Source: Streptomonospora sp. PA3
GTDB taxonomy: Bacteria > Actinomycetota > Actinomycetes > Streptosporangiales > Streptosporangiaceae
Length of the DNA stretch: 64,000 nucleotides
Direction: 5' to 3'
NCBI RefSeq assembly: GCF_009728995.1
Contig: NZ_VTZW01000008.1
Span: forward strand, 310,001 to 374,000
Position numbers and translations under genes: made by a program. The number at the start of each line of letters is the position of its first letter. Position 1 is the first letter of the stretch. Shown here in pieces: positions 34,600 through 42,726 of this stretch. Under the pieces are notes generated by a model. It worked only from the letters and a program-made list of their open reading frames with translations, was not told the origin of the DNA and did no database searches.

Positions 34600-35828
34600 C
34601 ACATCTCCTCGGGTTGGGGCTGCGGCCGGGCGGCCGCCTGCGGATCGCGATCCGCCCGCGGCTCCCCCTCCGCCGCCGGACCGGTCCCGGCCTCCTCGGC
34701 AGGCGCGGGCGGCACACCGGCCGCCCGGGCCTGCTCGGGCGAGAGCACCCGCACGCACGCGGCGCTGCGCCGCGGTCCGGCGGGCCACAGGACCGGGTCG
34801 ACCTCGGCGCAGCGCTCCTGGACCTCGGGGCAGCGCGGGCGGAAGGCGCAGCCGGAGGGCAGCGCCGCCGGGTCCGGCGGGTCGCCGGGCAGCCCGCGCG
34901 GCGCGCGGCGGGAGGACGGGTCGCCCACGCGGGGGAACGCCGCGCTCAGCGCCGCGCCGTAGGGGTGGCGCGCGGCGGCGAAGACGTCGTCGGCCGGGCC
35001 CTCCTCGACGATGCGCCCGGCGTACATGACGGCGAGCCGGTCGCAGGTGTCGGCCAGCACCGTCAGGTCGTGGCTGATCATCAGCATGCTGATGCCCAGG
35101 TCGGTGACCAGCTCGTCGATGAGCCGCAGGATCTGCGCCTGGATCATCACATCCAGCGCGGTCGTGGGCTCGTCGGCGATGATCAGCCGCGGCCGGCACG
35201 CCAGCGCCATGGCGATCATGGCCCGCTGGCGCTGGCCGCCGGAGAGCTCGTGGGGATAAGAGCGCGCCCGCCAGGCGGGCAGGCCCACCTGCTCCAGCAG
35301 TTCGGCCACCCGGGCCCGCGCCTGCGCGGGCCCGGCGCGGTCGTGCAGCAGCAGGGGCTCGGCGATCTGGTCGCCGATGCGGTGCACGGGGTTGAGCGAG
35401 TGCATCGCCCCCTGGAAGACGATCGAGGCCCCCGCCCAGCGCACGGCGCGCAGCCGGCCCCACCGCATGGCCAGCACGTCCTCGCCCTCCAGCAGCACCC
35501 GCCCGCTGATGCGCGCCGAGGCCGGCAGCAGCCGCAGCAGGGCGAGGGCGACGGTGGACTTGCCGCATCCCGACTCGCCGGCGACGCCGAGCTTGCTGCC
35601 CGGTTCCAGGCCGAAGGAGACCCCGCGCACGGCGGGGATCTCGCCGCCGGCGGTGCGGTAGGCGACGCTGAGGTCGGCGACCTCCAGGTAGTGCTCGGCG
35701 CTTCCGGCGGCGCCGCCCGGCCCGGCCGCACCGGGCCGCTCCGCGCCGCCCCCGGGCGGGCCGGTCTCCCGCACGTCCGCGGACGGCTCGCCCGCCGCGC
35801 CGGGGTTCGTCGGCCGTGTGGGTTTCAT
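34599..35828 (-). CDS. Peptide ABC transporter ATP-binding protein (DppD/OppD-like)
   Basis: 409 residues with a Pro/Gly-rich N-terminal extension (1-45). Walker [17 protein letters not shown]-loop [15 protein letters not shown], signature [15 protein letters not shown], Walker [13 protein letters not shown] and [13 protein letters not shown] are intact. The C-terminal OppD/F domain has [20 protein letters not shown] and cysteine motif [22 protein letters not shown] 35828 overlaps the permease stop by 4 nt (ATGA). An unusually long acidic/proline tail follows (about 360-409). Confidence 0.95.
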   Translation of the reverse strand: MKPTRPTNPGAAGEPSADVRETGPPGGGAERPGAAGPGGAAGSAEHYLEVADLSVAYRTAGGEIPAVRGVSFGLEPGSKLGVAGESGCGKSTVALALLRLLPASARISGRVLLEGEDVLAMRWGRLRAVRWAGASIVFQGAMHSLNPVHRIGDQIAEPLLLHDRAGPAQARARVAELLEQVGLPAWRARSYPHELSGGQRQRAMIAMALACRPRLIIADEPTTALDVMIQAQILRLIDELVTDLGISMLMISHDLTVLADTCDRLAVMYAGRIVEEGPADDVFAAARHPYGAALSAAFPRVGDPSSRRAPRGLPGDPPDPAALPSGCAFRPRCPEVQERCAEVDPVLWPAGPRRSAACVRVLSPEQARAAGVPPAPAEEAGTGPAAEGEPRADRDPQAAARPQPQPEEM

Positions 35829-36715
35829 GGGCGCTCCCGCAGGCGGGGGTTGAGCACGCCTTCGAGGGCGCGCCCGCACATGGTGAAGGACAGGGCGACC
35901 ACGGCGATGGCGATCCCCGGCGGGACCATGTACCACCAGATCCCCGAACTGATCGCCCCGGCGTTGCGCGCCTCCTGGATGATGCCGCCCCAGGAGATCG
36001 TGCCGGGATCGCCCAGCCCGAGGAAGGCCAGCGTGGCCTCCATCAGGATCGCCTCGGCCACCAGCAGCGTGGTCTGGGCCAGCACGACCGGCATGACGTT
36101 GGGCAGCACGTGCCGCAGCATGACGTGGGCGTGGCCGCCGCCCAGCGCCCGCGCCCGCTCGATGAAGGGCCGCGCCTCCACCGCCAGGGTCTGGGCGCGC
36201 ACGACGCGGGCGGTGGTGGGCCAGGCGGTGACCCCGATGGCGATGATGATGGTCAGCGTGCTGCGGGTCATCACCGCCGCCAGCGCGACCGCCATGACCA
36301 GGGCGGGCAGCACCGCGAACCAGTCGGTGACGCGCATCAGCACGTTGCCCGTCCACCCGCCGAAGTGCCCGGCGACGACCCCGATGAGGGTGCCCAGCGC
36401 CACGGAGACGAACGCCGCCAGGAACCCCACCGTCAGCGAGATGCGGGTGCCCCAGACGACCAGGTCCAGCACCGAGCGGCCGAAGGCGTCGGTGCCCAGC
36501 GGGTAGTCGGGGCCGGGCGGCTGGAACCGGCCGCCTTCGGCCCCGGTGAGGCTGAGCGCGGCGTCGTCGATGAACAGCGGCGCGCTGAGGGCGGTGAGCG
36601 CGATCAGGACCAGCACCGCCAGCCCCGCCATGCCGCCGCGGTTGCCGGCGAAGGCGCGGGCGTAGCCCGCCAGCGCCCGGCGGCGGCGCGTCCAGACCAG
36701 TGCGGCGCGGCTCAC
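35825..36715 (-). CDS. Peptide ABC transporter permease (DppC-like)
   Basis: 296 residues, GTG 36715 overlapping the previous stop (GTGA). There is one N-terminal helix (GMAGLAVLVLIALTALSAPLF), then the FGTDAFGRSVLDLVVWGTRISL region that opens the permease domain, five further helices and the EAA loop ERARALGGGHAHVMLRHVLPN that docks the ATPase. The C-terminus NPRLRER is typical. It pairs with the DppB-like permease. Confidence 0.94.
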   Translation of the reverse strand: MSRAALVWTRRRRALAGYARAFAGNRGGMAGLAVLVLIALTALSAPLFIDDAALSLTGAEGGRFQPPGPDYPLGTDAFGRSVLDLVVWGTRISLTVGFLAAFVSVALGTLIGVVAGHFGGWTGNVLMRVTDWFAVLPALVMAVALAAVMTRSTLTIIIAIGVTAWPTTARVVRAQTLAVEARPFIERARALGGGHAHVMLRHVLPNVMPVVLAQTTLLVAEAILMEATLAFLGLGDPGTISWGGIIQEARNAGAISSGIWWYMVPPGIAIAVVALSFTMCGRALEGVLNPRLRERP

Positions 36716-37749
36716 GTGCGCACCCGGGGGTCCAGCAGCGGGTAGACGAGGTCGGCCAGCAGATTCATCACGATCACCGAGCCCGCGAAGACGACGAACA
36801 GGGCCTGGACGATCGGCAGGTCGGGCACGCGCAGCCCCGAATAGAACAACGAGCCCAGCCCCGGCCAGGCGAACACCGTCTCGATGAGGATCACGCCCGA
36901 GACCACCCGGCCCAGGTTGAGGAAGATCAGTGTGACGGTGGGCAGCAGCGCGTTGGGCACCGCGTGCCGGCGCAGCACGGCGGCGTCGCGCAGGCCCTTG
37001 GCGCGCGCGGTGGTCAGGTAGTCCGCGCCCTTCTCGTCGAGCACCGAGGAGCGCATGATCATCATGTACTGGGCGTAGACCACCGCGACCATGGTGGCCA
37101 CGGGCAGCACCATGTGGTGGGCCACATCCAGCGCCACGTTGAAGGCCCCCTCCACGCCGGGCGTGGACATGCCGCTGGTGGGGAACAGCCCCGCGCCCGA
37201 GGCCAGCAGCACGATCAGCAGCAGGCCCAGCCAGAAGGACGGCACCGACCACAGGGTGAGCGCGAGGCCGGTGTCGACCCGGTCCATCAGCGAGCCGCGC
37301 CGCCAGCCGGCGCGGGTGCCCAGGGCCAGGCCCAGCATCGCGGCGAGGACGGTGCCGGTTCCGGCCAGCAGCAGCGTGGGCCCGATCCGTTCGGCGATCA
37401 GCTCCGAGACCGGCACCCGGTACTCGTACGACATGCCGAAGTCCAGGGTGAGCATGCCCAGGCAGTAGTCGAGGAACTGCTGCGGTAGCGGCTGGTCGAG
37501 GCCGAAGTCGCGGCGCATGGCCTCCAGCTGGTCGACGCTGACGGCCCGGCCCTGGGTCAGCGCGGCCACCGGGTCGCCGGGCAGCACCCGGAACAGGAAG
37601 AAGCTGGTGACCATGACGGCCAGCAGCGACACCAGCGCGGTGATCACGCGCCCGCCCAGGTAGCGCACCGCCGGGTGCAGGCCCGGCCGGCCGCGGCGGG
37701 GCGGACCCGCCGCGGTCCGGCCCGCGGGTGCGCGCGAAGCGGTGTCCAC
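36712..37749 (-). CDS. Peptide ABC transporter permease (DppB-like)
   Basis: 345 residues from GTG 37749, starting 2 nt after the substrate-binding gene ends. The N-terminus is Arg/Pro-rich (about 1-35); then come the VITALVSLLAVMVTSFFLFRVLPGDP family motif, the large periplasmic loop (GLDQPLPQQFLDYC), and six helices in total with EAA-like DYLTTARAKGLRDAAVLRRHAVPNALLPT. The end LVYPLLDPRVRT is conserved. Confidence 0.94.
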   Translation of the reverse strand: MDTASRAPAGRTAAGPPRRGRPGLHPAVRYLGGRVITALVSLLAVMVTSFFLFRVLPGDPVAALTQGRAVSVDQLEAMRRDFGLDQPLPQQFLDYCLGMLTLDFGMSYEYRVPVSELIAERIGPTLLLAGTGTVLAAMLGLALGTRAGWRRGSLMDRVDTGLALTLWSVPSFWLGLLLIVLLASGAGLFPTSGMSTPGVEGAFNVALDVAHHMVLPVATMVAVVYAQYMMIMRSSVLDEKGADYLTTARAKGLRDAAVLRRHAVPNALLPTVTLIFLNLGRVVSGVILIETVFAWPGLGSLFYSGLRVPDLPIVQALFVVFAGSVIVMNLLADLVYPLLDPRVRT

Positions 37750-37751
37750 GG

Positions 37752-39614
37752 CTACTCGCGGTCCTCGGCGCCGGCGGCGCGGCGGCGCATCAGGTAGACG
37801 CCTCCGCCGATGGCCACCAGCACCACGGCGCCGACGCCGACGAGCGCCCCGGTGGACACGCCCATGCCCGCGGCCGCGTCGGCGGCGGGCACCGCCGAGC
37901 TCCACGACCAGTGGCCGTCCTGGCCCCAGATGTTGCCGCCCGGATCCGGCTGGACCTGGATGGAGGCGATCTGGTCGGAGCGGTAGGCCTCCAGGGTGTC
38001 GGCGTAGGTCAGCACGTTGACCACGGCCTCCTCGTAGAGGATCCGCTGCATCTTCTTGACCGCGGCGGCGCGGGCCTCGGGGTCGTCGTAGGTGGCCAGT
38101 TGCTTCTCGTAGAGGCGGTCGTAGTCCTCGTTGCAGAAGTAGGCGTCGCTGCGCATGGTGCCGGGCTCGGTCGGCAGCGCGCCGCAGGTGTGGATGCCCA
38201 GCACGTAGTCGGGGTCGGGGTTGACCGTCCAGCCGGTGAAGATCAGGTCGAACTCGCCGCTGTGCAGGGCGTCGCTGAGCACGCCGGGGTCGACGGTGCG
38301 GTTCTCGACCTCGATGCCGATGTCGGCCAGCCGCTCCACCAGCAGTTTGCCCATGGCGACGTAGTCGGGGCGGTCGTTGTGGACGTGCATGCGGAATTCG
38401 AGCCGGTCGCCCTCGGGCGAGACGCGCACGCCGTCGTCGCCCCTCTCGTAGCCGGCCTCGTCGAGCATCCTGTTGGCCGCGTCGGGGTCGAAATCCAGGC
38501 GCTCGCCGCCCTTCGGCTCCCAGTAGTAGCGGTCGTAGCGCGCCGGGATGTAGCCGCCGGCGGCCTGGGCGTAGCCGCCGTAGACCGACTCGACGATCTC
38601 CTTCTTGTCGATGGCGCGCATGATGGCCCGGCGCAGCACCCGGTCCTTAAGCGCGGGGTGGCCGTCGCCGAACTCCTGGCCGTCCTGGGTGCTGGCGCCC
38701 GGGTTGATCGTGAAGCCCTGGAAGCGCTTGCCGTCGGCGACGTTGACGGTGACGTTCTCGGTCTGCTTGAGCGCGTCGGCCTGTGCGGGGGTGAGGTTGC
38801 TGACGAAGGAGACCTCGCCCGCGCGCAGCGCCTCGACCTGGGCGTCCTGCTCGGGCATGTAGCGGAAGACCAGCCGGTCGAACTTGGGCGGGTCGCGCCA
38901 GTAGTCCTCGTTGGCTTCCAGGGTGATCGACTGGTTGGGCTTGTGGCCGGTGATGACGAACGGGCCGCTGCCGACGATCGGGAACCCGTCGTTGTCGAAG
39001 GTGGAGTAGTCCTCGACGTCCTCCCAGATGTGCTTGGGCACGATCGGGATGTCCAGGGCGAGCATGGTGGCCTGGGGCTCCTCCAGTTTGATCTGGAGGG
39101 TGGTGTCGTCGAGGGCCTTGGCGCTCGCGAAGTTGGCGACGAAGTTGCCGTTGGCGGTCGCGGCTCCCTCGTCCTCCATCATCGTGGTGTAGGTCCAGGC
39201 GACGTCCTCGGCGGTCAGCGGTTCGCCGTCGCTCCAGGTGACGTCGTCGCGGATGGTGTAGGTCCAGGTGAGCCCGTCGTCGGAGGTCTTCCAGGACTCG
39301 GCCAGCGCGGGGATCGGCTCGTTGGTCTCGGGATCGTAGTTGGTGAGGTAGTCGTAGGCGAGCCGGTGGATGCTGGTACTGATGAGCCGCTGGGCCAGGA
39401 AGGGGCTGAGCGAGTCGACCGGTTGGGACGCGGCGATGGTGAGGGTGTCGGCGGCGCCTTCGGAATCCGCGGCCGCGGGTGCGGCCGCGGACAGGGCGGG
39501 TACGGCGGTCAGGGCGGCGGCGGTGACCGCGGCCGCGGTCCGCACCGCCGCGCGGTTCTTCAGCGTCTTCGGTGTCCCGGCGGGCGGCCGGGAGGGATCC
39601 TGCTGTCTGGCCAT
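37752..39614 (-). CDS. Peptide-binding protein (SBP_bac_5) with C-terminal membrane anchor
   Basis: 620 residues. The solute-binding fold of family 5 is clear: LTIAASQPVDSLSPFLAQRL, ALAESWKTSDDGLTWTYTIRDDVTWSDGEPLTAEDV, VGSGPFVITGHKPNQSITLEANEDYW and LDFDPDAANRMLDEAGY. The signal sequence (RTAAAVTAAALTAVPALSAAAPAAA) lacks a lipobox cysteine; instead a transmembrane helix near the C-terminus (about 588-608, ALVGVGAVVLVAIGGGVYLM) and a basic RRRAAGAEDRE tail would tether it. It feeds peptides to the permease genes that follow. It is the first gene of the operon. Confidence 0.93.
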   Translation of the reverse strand: MARQQDPSRPPAGTPKTLKNRAAVRTAAAVTAAALTAVPALSAAAPAAADSEGAADTLTIAASQPVDSLSPFLAQRLISTSIHRLAYDYLTNYDPETNEPIPALAESWKTSDDGLTWTYTIRDDVTWSDGEPLTAEDVAWTYTTMMEDEGAATANGNFVANFASAKALDDTTLQIKLEEPQATMLALDIPIVPKHIWEDVEDYSTFDNDGFPIVGSGPFVITGHKPNQSITLEANEDYWRDPPKFDRLVFRYMPEQDAQVEALRAGEVSFVSNLTPAQADALKQTENVTVNVADGKRFQGFTINPGASTQDGQEFGDGHPALKDRVLRRAIMRAIDKKEIVESVYGGYAQAAGGYIPARYDRYYWEPKGGERLDFDPDAANRMLDEAGYERGDDGVRVSPEGDRLEFRMHVHNDRPDYVAMGKLLVERLADIGIEVENRTVDPGVLSDALHSGEFDLIFTGWTVNPDPDYVLGIHTCGALPTEPGTMRSDAYFCNEDYDRLYEKQLATYDDPEARAAAVKKMQRILYEEAVVNVLTYADTLEAYRSDQIASIQVQPDPGGNIWGQDGHWSWSSAVPAADAAAGMGVSTGALVGVGAVVLVAIGGGVYLMRRRAAGAEDRE

Positions 39615-39691
39615 GTGCTGCTCAACCCCTCAGGTTGCGGTGCGGGGGGAAGACGGGGTGTACAGGGATCGTGACGCATGGAGCAGTTGGT

Positions 39692-39721
39692 TGTTTACCA
39701 GCATGTACAGAATTGCGTCAA
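39692..39721 (-). promoter_or_regulatory. Promoter of the peptide ABC operon
   Basis: On the minus strand TTGACG (39716-39721) and TAAACA (39692-39697) are 18 bp apart. The -10 departs from TANNNT at the last base. A start near 39685 would leave about a 70-nt leader before the substrate-binding protein gene. The flanking DNA is the most AT-rich patch in this part of the window. Confidence 0.45.
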
Positions 39722-39918
39722 CGATTTACACCGCGAGTGTCACGTGCCGTTCACGATCCCGCGAAAGGCGTTTCCGGGGGATCGCGCGCGACGGCCGATC
39801 GGCGACCGGATCCGCACCAGCGCCGCCGGCCTGCGCCCCCGTTTCCGCGCAGGGGCGCGCCTCGCGTTCCCGTCGCATCGAAACCCGGTGCGGATTCGCT
39901 CGAATTTTCGGCACACGC

Positions 39919-39924
39919 TACGGT
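39919..39924 (+). promoter_or_regulatory. -10 box of probable leaderless transcript
   Basis: TACGGT ends 7 nt before ATG 39932; no ribosome-binding site lies between. Confidence 0.5.
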
Positions 39925-39931
39925 TCCGCTC

Positions 39932-40645
39932 ATGATGGGGCATGCGCACGCGCTGAGCGGCATAGTCGGGTGGATGGCGGTCGTTCCGTTCCTGGACGGC
40001 CGGGAGTTCTTCGGCGTGGCTTTCGACCTCGGCCCGGGGGAGATCGTCGCCGGAGCGCTGGTCTGCGCGGGAGCCGCCCTCATCCCCGATCTGGACGCCA
40101 AGAGCTCCACCATCACCAACACCTACGGGGTCTTCACCCGCGCGCTGAGCGCCCTGTTCAACTGGATGTTCGGCGGGCACCGCAACGGCACCCACTCGCT
40201 GCTGTTCGCGCTGCTTATGGGGGCGCTGACCCAGGCGCTGGCGCTGTGGTCGCCGCTGGCCGTCCAGGTCTTCGTGGTGCTGCTGCTGGGGATCGCCTTC
40301 AACGGGCTGGGCCTGGGCAACGAGAAGAACCGCGTGGCCTACGAGGTCATCAACGCGATGGGCACCGTGGCCGTCGCCCTCGCCCTGTACACGGCCGGGA
40401 CCTCCTACGACTGGATCGGGCTGGCCGTGGCGCTGGGCTGCCTGCTGCACTTCGCCGGCGACATGGCCACCGAACTGGGCGTGCCGCTGCTGTGGCCGTT
40501 CTCCAAGTACCGCTTCGGCCAGAACATCGGCTTCACCACCGACGGCAAGGTGGAGCGCAACCTCGTCACGCCCGCGCTGACGATCGCGATACTGCTGCTG
40601 TCCTTCTACCTGTTTCCGTGGCCGGAAATGCTGCCCGAGGCGTGA
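39932..40645 (+). CDS. YdjM-type membrane-bound metal-dependent hydrolase
   Basis: A 237-residue membrane protein of the LexA-binding/YdjM family (DUF457). It starts MMGHAHALSGIVGWM, with the family's N-terminal His motif GHAHAL; AALIPDLDAKSSTI and GGHRNGTHSLL provide the Asp and His residues assumed to bind metal. It has about six hydrophobic helices. The C-terminal FGQNIGFTTDGKVERNLVTPAL is conserved. The biochemical activity of the family is uncertain. It is transcribed away from the ABC operon. Confidence 0.88.
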   Translation: MMGHAHALSGIVGWMAVVPFLDGREFFGVAFDLGPGEIVAGALVCAGAALIPDLDAKSSTITNTYGVFTRALSALFNWMFGGHRNGTHSLLFALLMGALTQALALWSPLAVQVFVVLLLGIAFNGLGLGNEKNRVAYEVINAMGTVAVALALYTAGTSYDWIGLAVALGCLLHFAGDMATELGVPLLWPFSKYRFGQNIGFTTDGKVERNLVTPALTIAILLLSFYLFPWPEMLPEA

Positions 40646-40709
40646 AGCGGGACGGGCGGGCCCCGGCGGTGCCGGCGCCCGCCACCCAGACAGCCGGACC
40701 TCCCATGGC

Positions 40710-40715
40710 TAGAGT
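40710..40715 (+). promoter_or_regulatory. -10 box deciding the methyltransferase start
   Basis: TAGAGT lies 7 nt upstream of GTG 40723, with a CAGACA -35-like element at 40687-40692. This favours a leaderless start at 40723 over the ATG at 40705, which would overlap the promoter. Confidence 0.55.
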
Positions 40716-40722
40716 GACGCAC

Positions 40723-41385
40723 GTGACACGCACCTCGGAATCGCTCAGCCCGCAACTGCACGACTACCTCGTAGCCCACAGCGCCCCCGTCGACCCGGTC
40801 CTGGCCGACCTCGCCGAGGAGACCGCGCGGCTCTACCCCGACCTGACGACCATGCAGATCGGCCCCGAGCAGGGCACGTTCATGACCCTGCTCGCCCGGA
40901 TCGCCGGCGCCCGCGACGTCGTGGAGGTCGGCACGTTCACCGGCTACTCCGCCACCTGCATGGCGCGCGGCATCCCCGACGACGGCACCCTGCTGGCACT
41001 CGACATCAGCGAGGAGTGGACCGCGATCGCGCGGCGCTACTGGGAGCGCGCCGGGGTCGCCCACAAGATCGACCTGCGCATCGGCCCGGCCCTGGAGACG
41101 CTGCGCACCCTGCCCGAGGGCCCCCGCTTCGACCTGGCCTTCATCGACGCGGACAAGGAGGGCTACACCGGCTACTGGGAGGAGCTGGTGCCGCGGATGC
41201 GCCCCGGCGGGGTGCTGCTGGTCGACAACACCCTCTCCCACGGCCGCGTCGTCGACCCGGCCGAGGACTCCGCGCAGGTGCAGGGAATCCGCGACTTCAA
41301 CGACCGCGCCGCGGCCGACGAGCGCGTCGAGCTGGTGCTGCTGCCGGTCGGCGACGGGCTCACCCTGGCCCGCAAGCGCGCCTGA
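40723..41385 (+). CDS. Class I SAM-dependent O-methyltransferase
   Basis: A 220-residue enzyme of the caffeoyl-CoA/catechol O-methyltransferase-like family. SAM-binding motif I is VVEVGTFTGYSATCMARGI; acidic ALDISEEW follows, then the metal-binding block FDLAFIDADKEGYTGYWEEL and LLVDNTLSHGRV. It starts MTRTSESLSPQLHDYL, matching relatives, from GTG 40723. Members methylate a range of hydroxylated small molecules; the substrate is not deducible. It is followed after 189 bp by sbcD. Confidence 0.92.
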   Translation: MTRTSESLSPQLHDYLVAHSAPVDPVLADLAEETARLYPDLTTMQIGPEQGTFMTLLARIAGARDVVEVGTFTGYSATCMARGIPDDGTLLALDISEEWTAIARRYWERAGVAHKIDLRIGPALETLRTLPEGPRFDLAFIDADKEGYTGYWEELVPRMRPGGVLLVDNTLSHGRVVDPAEDSAQVQGIRDFNDRAAADERVELVLLPVGDGLTLARKRA

Positions 41386-41560
41386 GGCGGCGGCCGCCGA
41401 CGGATCGGGGCGGGCGGCGCCGGGACGCGGGAGCGGACCGGGCCGCCCCGGCACACCGGGGCCGGCGACCGGCAGGCGGCGGGCCCGGATCGGCCGCAAC
41501 CGGCCCCGCCGGATGTCCACAGCCCGCCCGGAGTCACTGCGGAACCAACGCGGCCTCCAG

Positions 41561-41566
41561 TACTCT
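41561..41566 (+). promoter_or_regulatory. -10 box upstream of sbcD
   Basis: TACTCT ends 8 nt before the ATG of sbcD; a ribosome-binding site is absent, suggesting an mRNA with almost no leader. Confidence 0.45.
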
Positions 41567-41574
41567 GCCGGAAC

Positions 41575-42726
41575 ATGCGCCTCTTGCACACCTCCGACTG
41601 GCATCTGGGCCGCTCCTTCCACCGCGAGAACCTCATCGACGCCCAGGCGGCGTTCGTCGACCACCTCGTCGAGACGGTGCGCAGCGAGCGGATCGACGTC
41701 GTCGCGGTCGCCGGAGACCTCTACGACCGCGCCCTGCCGCCGGTCGAGGCCGTACGCCTCTTCGGCGAGGCGCTGCGCCGCATCCGCGACACCGGCGCGC
41801 GGGCGGTGCTGATCAGCGGCAACCACGACTCCATGGTCCGGCTGAGCTACGCCACCGACCTCATCGACGCCTCCGGCATCCATCTGCGCTCCTCGCTGGA
41901 GGCCGTGGGCGAGCCGGTGGTGATCGGCGACGAGCACGGCCCGGTCGCCTTCTACGGCATCCCCTACCTCGAACCCGCGATCGCCGGACCGCACTGGCGG
42001 CTGCAAGGGCGCGGCCACCCGGCGGTGCTGGGCCACGCGATGGACCTGGTGCGCGCCGACCTCGCCGGGCGGCCGCCGGGCACCCGCTCGGTCGTGCTCT
42101 CCCACGCCTTCGTCAGCGGCGGCGAGCCCTCCGACAGCGAGCGCGACATCTCCGTGGGCGGTGCCTCGCACGTGCCGCTGTCGGTGTTCGAGGGCGTCGA
42201 CTACACCGCGCTGGGCCATCTGCACGGCCGCCAGACCATGGCCGAGACGGTGCGCTACTCCGGCTCGCCGCTGGCCTACTCCTTCTCCGAGGAGCACCAG
42301 GTCAAAGGCTGCTGGATCCTCGACATCGGCCCCTCGGGGGTGTCCGCCGCCGAGTTCGCCCCCGCGCCGGTGCCGCGTCCCGTCGCCCGCATCAGCGGCC
42401 GCATCGACGACCTGCTCACCGACGAGCGCTGGGAGCCCTACACCGGCCACTGGCTGCAGGTCACCCTCACCGACCCGCTGCGGCCCGCCTTCCCGATGGA
42501 CCGGCTGCGCGAGCGGTTCCCGCACACGCTGGTGCTGGACTTCGCCCCCGACGACCGCCCGCCCGCCGACGACCGCTCCTGGGCCCGACGCATCGCCGAC
42601 CGCAGCGAGCCCGAGCTGGTGCTGGACTTCGTCGACTGGGCGCGGGGCGCGCCGGCCACCGACGAGGAGCGCGGGCTGGTGGACGCCGCCTTCCAGGACA
42701 TCCGCCTCGGGGAGGTTGCGCGCTGA
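41575..42726 (+). CDS. sbcD: Exonuclease SbcCD subunit D
   Basis: A 383-residue Mre11-type nuclease subunit. Phosphoesterase motifs: LLHTSDWHLGRSF (Asp, His), VVAVAGDLYDRALP (Asp), VLISGNHDSMVRL (Asn-His), VLSHAFVSGGEPSDSE (His) and YTALGHLHGRQTM (His-x-His). The C-terminal capping domain runs from about 270. With SbcC it cleaves DNA hairpins and protein-blocked ends, a relevant activity in a window full of palindromes. Its stop overlaps the sbcC start (TGATG). Confidence 0.97.
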   Translation: MRLLHTSDWHLGRSFHRENLIDAQAAFVDHLVETVRSERIDVVAVAGDLYDRALPPVEAVRLFGEALRRIRDTGARAVLISGNHDSMVRLSYATDLIDASGIHLRSSLEAVGEPVVIGDEHGPVAFYGIPYLEPAIAGPHWRLQGRGHPAVLGHAMDLVRADLAGRPPGTRSVVLSHAFVSGGEPSDSERDISVGGASHVPLSVFEGVDYTALGHLHGRQTMAETVRYSGSPLAYSFSEEHQVKGCWILDIGPSGVSAAEFAPAPVPRPVARISGRIDDLLTDERWEPYTGHWLQVTLTDPLRPAFPMDRLRERFPHTLVLDFAPDDRPPADDRSWARRIADRSEPELVLDFVDWARGAPATDEERGLVDAAFQDIRLGEVAR

